NCBI GenBank assembly: GCA_900541585.1
Contig: UQKD01000015.1
Span: 1-64,000, forward strand
Direction: 5' to 3'
DNA: 64,000 nt
From: an uncultured Alistipes sp.
GTDB taxonomy: Bacteria > Bacteroidota > Bacteroidia > Bacteroidales > Rikenellaceae
Positions 28,346-35,882 of this stretch are shown here, in pieces. The notes under the pieces are model-generated. The model was not told the origin of the DNA, searched no databases, and saw only the letters and a list, made by a program, of their open reading frames with translations. A program made the position numbers and the translations under genes. Every line of letters starts with the position of its first letter. Positions within the stretch are counted from its first letter, which is position 1.

Positions 28346-29881
28346 ATGAACAAAATCCAGACGGTCCTGTCCCTGCCGCTCACCCTGCTCTGCGCGCACC
28401 ACGCCGCAGGGCAGGAGCAGCGCCCCAACATCGTCTACATCATGTCCGACGACCATTCGGCGCAGGCGGTCAGCGCCTACGGAGGCATCCTCTCGAAGGT
28501 CATGTCCACGCCCAACATCGACCGCATCGGCCGCGAGGGAATCCGCATGGACCGCTGCTGCGTGACCAACTCGATCAGCGCCCCCAGCCGCGGCTGCATC
28601 CTGACGGGGCAATACAGCCAGCTGAACGGCATCTACACGCTCAACGACGGACTTTTGCCCGAGCAGGACAACTTCGCCAAGGAGTTGCAGCGCAGCGGCT
28701 ACCAGACGGCCGTCGTCGGCAAATGGCATCTCAAGAACGAACCGGCCGGATTCGACTATTACAACGTCATGCCCGACCAGGGGCGCTACTTCAACCCGCG
28801 GCTGATCTCGGCCGAAGACCGCAGGGGGCAGACCTGCCCCTTCGACCGCACGAAGGCCACGGTCTACGAGGGCCACTCGACCGACGTGATCACCGATCAG
28901 GTGCTCGGCTGGCTCGACCGCCGCGACCCCGGAAAGCCCTTCATGGTCATGTGCCACTACAAGGCGCCGCACCGTTCGTGGGAATACGCGCCCCGGTTCG
29001 AAACGCTTTACGACGATATCCGGCTCCCCGAACCGGAGAACCTGCTCGACACGTACGAAGGCAAGGCGGAATACGCCCGGATCCAGACCATGAGCCTGGA
29101 GAACATGAACGAGCGCGATCTGAAGTGCAAACTGCCCGAAAACCTCACGCGCGACGAATTCCGTCATCGGGCCTACCAGCTCTACATGAAGCAGTACCTG
29201 CGCTGCATCGCGGGCATCGACGAGAACGTGGGCCGCATCCTCGACTACCTCGACGCGAACGGGCTTGCGGAGAACACCATCGTCGTCTACACCTCCGACC
29301 AGGGCTTCTTCCTCGGCGAGCACGGCTGGTTCGACAAGCGCTACATGCTCGAAGAGAGCCTCCGCATGCCGCTTCTGGTCCGTTATCCGAAAGAGATCAA
29401 GGCCGGAACGTCCAACGGAAGCATCGTCATCAACGCCGACTTCGCGCCCACGCTGCTCGACTTTGCCGGCATCGAACGCCCCGAGTACATGCAGGGCGAG
29501 AGTTTCCGCCCGATCCTCCGCAGCGGCAAGGCCCCCGGGAACTGGCGCGACGCGATGTACTACCGGTATTGGATGAACGGGGATGTGCACCACCACACGG
29601 TCGCCAACTACGGCATCCGCACCGAACGCTACGTGCTGACGTTCTACTACGGCAGGGCGCTGGGCATGACAGGGACCGAAGAGCTGGACTACACGCCCGA
29701 CTGGGAGCTTTACGACCTGAAGAAAGACCCTGCGCAGATGCACAACATCTACCACGAAAAGGGCAATGAGCGCCTGATCCGCAAACTCAAGACGAAACTG
29801 CTGGAACTGAAACGGCAGTACGGGGACACCGACGAAAAATACCCCGAAATGCAGGCGCTCGAAGCAAAATATTTCTGGTAA
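28346..29881 (+). CDS. S1-family sulfatase, serine-type
   Basis: A 511-residue exported sulfatase (signal MNKIQTVLSLPLTLLCAHHAAG). Metal ligands lie in YIMSDDHSAQ, the formylglycine site is Ser78 in SAPSRGCILTG, then KWHLKNEP, the CHYKAPHRSWEY block and YTSDQGFFLGEHGWFDKR. This last block resembles sulfatases of the N-acetylglucosamine-6-sulfatase/iduronate-sulfatase type, a hint only. It ends the operon, 28 bp after GH2. A hairpin follows before the convergent next sulfatase. Confidence 0.92.
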   Translation: MNKIQTVLSLPLTLLCAHHAAGQEQRPNIVYIMSDDHSAQAVSAYGGILSKVMSTPNIDRIGREGIRMDRCCVTNSISAPSRGCILTGQYSQLNGIYTLNDGLLPEQDNFAKELQRSGYQTAVVGKWHLKNEPAGFDYYNVMPDQGRYFNPRLISAEDRRGQTCPFDRTKATVYEGHSTDVITDQVLGWLDRRDPGKPFMVMCHYKAPHRSWEYAPRFETLYDDIRLPEPENLLDTYEGKAEYARIQTMSLENMNERDLKCKLPENLTRDEFRHRAYQLYMKQYLRCIAGIDENVGRILDYLDANGLAENTIVVYTSDQGFFLGEHGWFDKRYMLEESLRMPLLVRYPKEIKAGTSNGSIVINADFAPTLLDFAGIERPEYMQGESFRPILRSGKAPGNWRDAMYYRYWMNGDVHHHTVANYGIRTERYVLTFYYGRALGMTGTEELDYTPDWELYDLKKDPAQMHNIYHEKGNERLIRKLKTKLLELKRQYGDTDEKYPEMQALEAKYFW

Positions 29882-29901
29882 CGAAGGCAGCCATACACAA
29901 T

Positions 29902-29940
29902 GACGCGGGCGAGGCATACACCTCGCCCGCGTCTGTCGTT
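29902..29940 (+). terminator. Hairpin between convergent sulfatase genes
   Basis: A 12-13-bp GC-rich stem (29902-29914 with 29922-29933; GACGCGGGCGAG arms) and 7-nt loop. The tail TGTCGTTT is only modestly T-rich. It could serve both convergent transcripts. Confidence 0.65.
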
Positions 29941-29960
29941 TACTGCGGAGAGTCCGGTTT

Positions 29961-31364
29961 TCAGGGTTTGGTCACGCGCCACTCCGCGGGGGCCTTGAAG
30001 CCCTCCTTACCCTGCCCGTAGGGCAGCTCGGGATGCGCGGGACGGATCGTGTCGTAGCGGATGATGTACCGGCGCAGGCGCTCGGCTTCGGCAGCATGCT
30101 CTTCGATCCGGTTCTGCGCCTCATAGGGGTCTTCGGGATAGCAGACCAGGTAATCGCCCTTGAGCTGCATCGCACGGTTGCCCCCTTTGAGAATCAGCTT
30201 ATAGTCGCCGCTGACCGCCGCGCCGCAGCCGAGGTAGAGGTCGCGCGGGAACGATGCGGTTTTGCCCGTAAGCACCGGAAGCAGGTTCACACCGTCGTAG
30301 GGACGCGGAGGCTCCCCGGCGCCGACCAGCGCGGCGATCGTGGGGGCCATGTCGACGAACGCCGCGAGTTGTTCCGAGCGTACGCCCGCCGCGAAGCGCC
30401 CTTTCCAGCAGAGGACGGCCGGAACGCGTACGCCGCCGTCCCATTCCCGGCCCTTATGGCCGCGCAGCGGCGCGCAGCTCGACCCGCCGGGCAGGTTCGG
30501 AATGCCGCCGTTGTCGCTCATGAAGAGCACCAGCGTATTTTCCAGCTGGCCGCTCTTCTCCAGTTTTTCGAGAATGCGGCCCACGCCCTTGTCCATGCGG
30601 GTCACCATGGCACGGTAGGTATAGGCATCCTTCTCGCGGGGAGTCAGCGCGGCGAATTTCTCCGGGGAGATATGCTCGGCGATCTCGTCTTCGGGGGCCT
30701 GGAAAGGCGTATGGGGCGCATTGAACGCCACGTAAAGGAAGAACGGCCCTTCGGGGGCGTACTCCCCGATGCAGCGCACGGCCTCGTCGGCGATCAGGTC
30801 GGTCGAATAGCCCTCGTCGCGGCACGACTCCCAGTCGTTGTGCCAGTCCAGTTCGCCCTCGCGTTCGTGGGTGAAGTAGTCGAGCGCGCCGTTCAGGCAG
30901 CCGTAGAAATGGGTGAATCCGCGGTTAAGCGGATAATACGCCCGGCGTCCGTGGCCCAGATGCCACTTGCCGACGATCGCACGGTGGGCGTAACCGTTGG
31001 CGGCGAGCATGTCGGCCAGCGTCTGCTCCTCGGGATCGAGTCCGTAGTCGCGCCAGGGCGGAATCACGGTTTTCCGGATGCCGAAACGGCTGGGATAGCG
31101 CCCGGTCATCAGTCCCGCACGGGTCGGCGAACTGACCGGGGCGGTGTAGAAACGGTTCATCTCGATGCCCCTGGCGGCCAGCGCATCGATGTTGGGCGTG
31201 GGGATGACGCTTCCGTGATAGCTCACGTCGCCCCAGCCCAGGTCGTCGGCCACGATGAACAGGATATTGGGACGTTCGCCGTTTCCGGCGGCAACGGCCG
31301 GAAGCGCGGTGGCAAGACAGGCGCCTGTTCCGAGCAGGCTTCCGCGAAGTAGGTTCCGATTCAT
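29961..31364 (-). CDS. S1-family sulfatase, serine-type
   Basis: A 467-residue exported sulfatase. The frame is open to 31568, but the Met at 31364 starts a clear signal peptide (MNRNLLRGSLLGTGACLATA). Metal ligands lie in FIVADDLGWGD, the formylglycine site is Ser78 in SSPTRAGLMTGR, followed by KWHLGHGRR, HTPFQAP and FMSDNGG. It is single-gene and divergent from the sulfatase at 31702. A weak -7-like TACCTTG at 31395-31389 (minus) precedes it. Confidence 0.92.
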   Translation of the reverse strand: MNRNLLRGSLLGTGACLATALPAVAAGNGERPNILFIVADDLGWGDVSYHGSVIPTPNIDALAARGIEMNRFYTAPVSSPTRAGLMTGRYPSRFGIRKTVIPPWRDYGLDPEEQTLADMLAANGYAHRAIVGKWHLGHGRRAYYPLNRGFTHFYGCLNGALDYFTHEREGELDWHNDWESCRDEGYSTDLIADEAVRCIGEYAPEGPFFLYVAFNAPHTPFQAPEDEIAEHISPEKFAALTPREKDAYTYRAMVTRMDKGVGRILEKLEKSGQLENTLVLFMSDNGGIPNLPGGSSCAPLRGHKGREWDGGVRVPAVLCWKGRFAAGVRSEQLAAFVDMAPTIAALVGAGEPPRPYDGVNLLPVLTGKTASFPRDLYLGCGAAVSGDYKLILKGGNRAMQLKGDYLVCYPEDPYEAQNRIEEHAAEAERLRRYIIRYDTIRPAHPELPYGQGKEGFKAPAEWRVTKP

Positions 31365-31421
31365 TTCGATTTTTGGATTTAGTTGTTGCAAGGTATTCAT
31401 TTTCGCGGGGAAACGACGTCG

Positions 31422-31437
31422 TTTTTTGTTCAAAAAA
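31422..31437. promoter_or_regulatory. Palindromic operator candidate between divergent sulfatase genes
   Basis: TTTTTTG-TT-CAAAAAA, a 7-2-7 inverted repeat in the 337-bp gap between the sulfatases at 31364 (-) and 31702 (+). It shares the core TTTTTG-NN-CAAAAA with 24541-24554. The rest of the gap holds no gene I can support. Confidence 0.5.
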
Positions 31438-31701
31438 TGTCGCGATTTCGGCAAACCGCCCCTCGTCCCCCTCGAATCCGCTCCGAACCGGAACCCGACC
31501 GCGGCCGCAAAGCCCCGGGTTCCGGTCTCCGGCAGCATTTTGAACATTCCGTGGCCTGTTTTGGCCAAATTTTTAGTCCCCGGCTCCTATATAATGGTTA
31601 TCTTGCGATCGGAACAGGACCGGAATCCGGACGGCCGCGCCTCGGTGCGGGACCGCCCCCGGCCGACGAGAACCACACGCAAACTCACAAAACTTCAAGA
31701 C

Positions 31702-33093
31702 ATGAATAACCGCACCATCCTCACCGGACTGCTGGGCGCCGGAACAGTCGCCTCGGCCACGGCGCAGGCCCCGGCAAAAGCCAAGGCGCAAACGCCGCAG
31801 GGCCGCCCGAACATCGTGATCATCTACACCGACGACATGGGCATCGGCGACCTCTCGTGCACCAACACGGGCTGGATCGAAACGCCCTCCATCGACCGCC
31901 TGGCTTCGCAGGGTCTGGTCCTGAACAGCTACTATTCCTCCGCTCCGGTCAGCTCGCCCTCGCGCGTGGGACTCACCACGGGCATGTTCCCGATGGAGTG
32001 GGGCATCAACACCTACCTCCAGACCCGCAAAGGCAACGCCGCCTGCGAACAGGCCGACTACCTCGCCGCCGAAGCGCCCTCGATGGCCCGCATCCTCCGC
32101 GACGCCGGGTACGCCACCGGACACTTCGGCAAGTGGCACATGGGCGGCGGGCGCGATGTGAAGGACGCGCCATCGATCCCCTCGTTCGGCTTCGACGAAT
32201 ACTGTTCGACGTGGGAAAGCCCCGACCCGGCTCCCGAACTGACCGCCACGAACTGGATCTGGAGCGACAAGGACGACGTGAAACGCTGGAACCGTACGGG
32301 CTACTTCGTCGACAAGACGCTCGACTTCCTGGTGCGCCACAAGGACAAGCCCTGCTTCGTGAACCTCTGGCCCGACGACATGCACACGCCGTGGGTTCCC
32401 GACGAGGAGTCGCAGCACAAGCAGAAGGACTGGAACTCACAGCCCAACTTCTCGGAGGTACTCGCCGAGTACGACCGTCAGATCGGCCGCTTCCTCACGC
32501 GGCTCGACCAGCTGGGGCTGAGCGACAACACCATCGTCATCTTCACCTCGGACAACGGCCCGGCCCCGAGCTTCCGCCAGTTGCGCACGAACGGCATGCG
32601 CGGCGTGAAGAACAGCCTCTACGAAGGCGGCATCCGCATGCCGTTCATCATCCGCTGGCCCGGGGTGATCGAAGCCGGCAAGGTCGACGACCGAACGGTC
32701 GTCTGCGCCGTCGACCTGCTGCCGTCGCTCTGCAAAATCGCCAAGGCCCGGCTGCCGAAAGGCTACCGTTCGAGCGGCGAGGACATGAGCCGCGCCCTGC
32801 TCGGAAAACCCGCGGTCCGCAAAGGCGACCTGATGTGGGACTTCGGCCGCAACGAAGCGTTCATGTTCCCCCGCGACAAGTACCACCACAGCCCCTCGCT
32901 GGCGATCCGCCGCGGCAACTGGAAACTGCTCGTCAACCCCGACGGTTCGAACGCCCAGCTCTACGACATCGCCGCCGACATCAACGAAACGAAGAACCTC
33001 GCGGAGGAGAATCCCGCGCTGGTCCGCGACCTTTCGAAGACCGTACTGGCCTGGTGGGAGCGCCGTCCCCGCATCGGCGCCGGAAAACAATAA
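31702..33093 (+). CDS. S1-family sulfatase, serine-type
   Basis: A 463-residue exported sulfatase (signal MNNRTILTGLLGAGTVASATAQ). Metal ligands lie in IIYTDDMGIGD, the formylglycine site is Ser84 in SSPSRVGLTTG, then KWHMGGGRD, DDMHTPWVP and FTSDNGPAP. The start at 31702 is chosen for the signal peptide; the frame is open to 31255. First of a three-gene run with another sulfatase and a mutarotase. Confidence 0.92.
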   Translation: MNNRTILTGLLGAGTVASATAQAPAKAKAQTPQGRPNIVIIYTDDMGIGDLSCTNTGWIETPSIDRLASQGLVLNSYYSSAPVSSPSRVGLTTGMFPMEWGINTYLQTRKGNAACEQADYLAAEAPSMARILRDAGYATGHFGKWHMGGGRDVKDAPSIPSFGFDEYCSTWESPDPAPELTATNWIWSDKDDVKRWNRTGYFVDKTLDFLVRHKDKPCFVNLWPDDMHTPWVPDEESQHKQKDWNSQPNFSEVLAEYDRQIGRFLTRLDQLGLSDNTIVIFTSDNGPAPSFRQLRTNGMRGVKNSLYEGGIRMPFIIRWPGVIEAGKVDDRTVVCAVDLLPSLCKIAKARLPKGYRSSGEDMSRALLGKPAVRKGDLMWDFGRNEAFMFPRDKYHHSPSLAIRRGNWKLLVNPDGSNAQLYDIAADINETKNLAEENPALVRDLSKTVLAWWERRPRIGAGKQ

Positions 33094-33115
33094 TCCATCT
33101 CCGGACAGAACGACC

Positions 33116-34591
33116 ATGAGAAACAAGACGATACCCGCCGGAAAGATCGGATTCGGGGCCTCGCTGGCCCTGCTCTCCGGCGGCGCGGCCCAGGCCGCCA
33201 AACCCGCCCGGCAAAGCCCGAAACGCCCCAACATCGTGCTCGTCATCGCCGACGACTGCCGCCATTACGACCTGGGCTGCTACGGAAGCCCCGACGCCAT
33301 CACGCCCAACATCGACCGGCTGGCCGCGCAGGGACTGCGTTTCGAGCGCTTCTTCCAGGCGACGGCCATGAGTTCCCCGACGCGCCACTGCCTGCTCACG
33401 GGGCTTTACCCCGTCCGCTCGGGAGCCTATCCCAACCACACGCGGCTCGACGAGGGCGTGCACACGCTGCCCGAATACCTCAAGGAGGCCGGTTACCGCG
33501 TCGCCCTGCAGGGCAAGCGGCACATCGCGCCGATCGAATCCTTCCCGTTCGAGTTCCTTTCGGAGGAGTCGCTGCGCAGCGTACACCCCGAAAAGATCGA
33601 ACCGTTCCTGGCCGACGTGGCACAGACGGGCGAACCGTTCTTCCTCTACGTCGGCTCGACCGAGCCTCACGACCCGTGGACGCTCGGCGACCGCAGCCTC
33701 TGGAACCCCGACGACCTCACGCTGCCCGGCAACCTCGTCGACACGCCCGAAACGCGCCGGCAGTTCCGCAATTACCTCGCGGAGATCAACGTGCTGGACA
33801 ACCAGGTGGGCGCGGTGGACTCCCTGCTCCGCAAATACGGACTCGACGAAAACACCGTCTTCATCTTCACCAGCGAGCAGGGTTATTCGTTCCCGTTCGG
33901 CAAGTGGACCTGCTATGACGAAGGCTTGCAGACGGGCTTCGTCGTGCGCTGGCCGGGCGTGGTCAAACCCGGCACGACGACCGACGCCATGTGCGAATAC
34001 GTCGACGTGACCCCGACATTGGTGGACATCGCCGGCGGAAAGATTCCCGAAGGACTCGACGGACGCAGTTTCCTGCCCGTCGTCCGGGGAGAGGCCAGGA
34101 GTTTCAAGCAGGAGGTCTACGCCATCCAGACCAGCCGCGGCATCCACGCCGGACCGGAATACTACGGCATCCGCTCGGTGCGCAGCGACCGTTTCGCCTA
34201 CATCCTCAACCTCACGCCCGAAGCGACGTTCAAGTGCATGTCCACGCACCCGAAACGCGACTGGTGGGCTTCGTGGAAGGAGAAGGCCGCCACCGACGAA
34301 TTCGCCCGCGGACAGGTAGAGCGCTACCAGCACCGCCCCGGCGAAGAGCTTTACGACATCGTCAGCGACCCGTTCCAGACCCGCAACCTGGCCGACGATC
34401 CGAAATACGCCGGGGAGAAAGCCGCACTGCGCGCCAAACTGCTGCAATGGATGGAGCGCCAGGGCGACCGGGGGCAGGAAACGGAGATGGAGGCCAAAGA
34501 GCACATGTTCCACAAGGAGGCGGACGACACGCCCCGGCCCAAAAAGAAAAAAACCGAAAAAACGCGACCACAAAATGCCCGGATTGATTAA
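33116..34591 (+). CDS. S1-family sulfatase, serine-type
   Basis: A 491-residue exported sulfatase (MRNKTIPAGKIGFGASLALLSGGAAQA). Metal ligands lie in VIADDCRHYDLGCYG, the formylglycine site is Ser86 in SSPTRHCLLTG, then GKRHIAPIES, GSTEPHDPW and FTSEQGYSFPFGKW. GKRH instead of KWH sets it apart from the other four. The C-terminal 30 residues are highly charged (KEADDTPRPKKKKTEK). It follows the previous sulfatase by 22 bp. Confidence 0.92.
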   Translation: MRNKTIPAGKIGFGASLALLSGGAAQAAKPARQSPKRPNIVLVIADDCRHYDLGCYGSPDAITPNIDRLAAQGLRFERFFQATAMSSPTRHCLLTGLYPVRSGAYPNHTRLDEGVHTLPEYLKEAGYRVALQGKRHIAPIESFPFEFLSEESLRSVHPEKIEPFLADVAQTGEPFFLYVGSTEPHDPWTLGDRSLWNPDDLTLPGNLVDTPETRRQFRNYLAEINVLDNQVGAVDSLLRKYGLDENTVFIFTSEQGYSFPFGKWTCYDEGLQTGFVVRWPGVVKPGTTTDAMCEYVDVTPTLVDIAGGKIPEGLDGRSFLPVVRGEARSFKQEVYAIQTSRGIHAGPEYYGIRSVRSDRFAYILNLTPEATFKCMSTHPKRDWWASWKEKAATDEFARGQVERYQHRPGEELYDIVSDPFQTRNLADDPKYAGEKAALRAKLLQWMERQGDRGQETEMEAKEHMFHKEADDTPRPKKKKTEKTRPQNARID

Positions 34592-34622
34592 CTTTGCAGA
34601 CAAAGAACCCAAAAACCGACCC

Positions 34623-35747
34623 ATGAAAAGAAATTTCATCGCATTATGCACCCTGCTGCTGGCTGCCTGCGGAAGCCAGGAGCCGAAAATCACCCTGTTC
34701 AGCAACGAGGCCTTCCAGACGGAGGCGGACGGCAAGCCCGTCGGTATCTACACGCTCCATGCGGGCGACGTGACCATGCAGGTCACCAACTACGGCGCAC
34801 GCGTCGTATCGCTCTGGACCCCCGACCGTGCGGGCAACTACGAAGACATCGTGCTCGGCTACGAGACGATCGACCGTTACATCAACAATGACGGCGAACG
34901 CTTCCTCGGCGCGGTCGTGGGACCCTACGCCAACCGCATCGCCAAGGGCAGCTTCACGCTCGACGGCACGGAGTACAACCTGCCGATCAACAACAACGGC
35001 CAGACGCTCCACGGCGGGCTCGAAGGCCTGGACCGCGTGGTCTGGGACGTGGTTTCGGCCTCGGAAGACCGTCTGGTGATGAAGTACCTCCACGCCGACG
35101 GACAGGAAGGTTTCCCGGGCAACCTGCAGATCGAGATGACCTACTCGCTCACGCCCGAAAACGAGTTCCGCATCGACTACAAGGCCACGACCGACAAGCC
35201 GACCGTGGTGAACCTCTCGCACCACCCCTTCTTCAACCTCAAGGGCGAGGGTAACGGCACGATCCTCGACCACGTCGTGACCATCAACGCCAGCCGCACC
35301 ACGCCGGTCGACTCGGTGCTGATCCCCACCGGGGAGATCGCCGACGTCACGGGCACGCCGTTCGATTTCCGCCAGCCGCACGCCATCGGCGAGCGCATCG
35401 GCGCCGACAACGAGCAGCTGCGCAACGGCGCGGGATACGACCACAACTGGGTCCTCGACCGCAAGACCGCGGACGGCATCGAGCCGGCGGCCACGGTCTG
35501 GGAACCCGCTTCGGGCCGCACGATCGAGGTGCTGACCGACCAGCCCGCCATGCAGTTCTACAGCGGCAACTTCTTCGACGGCAAAGCGAACGGCAAATAC
35601 GGCAAACCGCTGCGTTACCGCGAATCGCTGGCGCTCGAAACGCAGAAATACCCCGACAGCCCCAACCACGACAACTTCCCCTCGACCGTGCTGCGCCCGG
35701 GCGAAGAATACACGCAGGTCTGCATCTACCGCTTCGGGGTGAAATAA
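34623..35747 (+). CDS. galM: Aldose 1-epimerase (mutarotase), lipoprotein
   Basis: A 374-residue lipoprotein (MKRNFIALCTLLLAAC) of the GalM family, which interconverts alpha and beta anomers of free sugars such as galactose or glucose. Signatures are NYGARVVSLWTPDR, GPYANRIAKGSF, NNGQTLHGGLEG, NLSHHPFFNLKG (catalytic His) and LETQKYPDSPNH (with the catalytic Glu). The start at 34623 gives the signal peptide; the longer frame from 34575 would overlap the previous gene. Placed after two sulfatases, it probably handles sugars released in the periplasm or at the surface. Confidence 0.92.
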   Translation: MKRNFIALCTLLLAACGSQEPKITLFSNEAFQTEADGKPVGIYTLHAGDVTMQVTNYGARVVSLWTPDRAGNYEDIVLGYETIDRYINNDGERFLGAVVGPYANRIAKGSFTLDGTEYNLPINNNGQTLHGGLEGLDRVVWDVVSASEDRLVMKYLHADGQEGFPGNLQIEMTYSLTPENEFRIDYKATTDKPTVVNLSHHPFFNLKGEGNGTILDHVVTINASRTTPVDSVLIPTGEIADVTGTPFDFRQPHAIGERIGADNEQLRNGAGYDHNWVLDRKTADGIEPAATVWEPASGRTIEVLTDQPAMQFYSGNFFDGKANGKYGKPLRYRESLALETQKYPDSPNHDNFPSTVLRPGEEYTQVCIYRFGVK

Positions 35748-35773
35748 ACGCCCGCTCCGGCAGAAACACACGG

Positions 35774-35811
35774 ACGCCGCCGCAAGGGAATCTCCCTGCG
35801 GCGGCGTTTTT
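35774..35811 (+). terminator. Terminator after the mutarotase gene
   Basis: A 15-bp stem rich in GC (35774-35789 with 35793-35807; ACGCCGCCGCAGGGA-type arms) followed by TTTTTC. It marks the right end of the PUL. Confidence 0.88.
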
Positions 35812-35882
35812 CGTCCGTCCCGGAACGCCGGGTGCCTGCGGGAATCGGTCCGGGCGGAGACGCCCTGTGCCCGGAATCCGCC

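Noticed and set aside
3438..35811. PUL as a tRNA-Leu-integrated mobile island
   Set aside because: I looked for a copy of the tRNA 3' end (TTCGATTCCTGTCCTGGGCA) downstream and for an integrase next to the tRNA and found neither. The xer gene at 48857 looks chromosomal.
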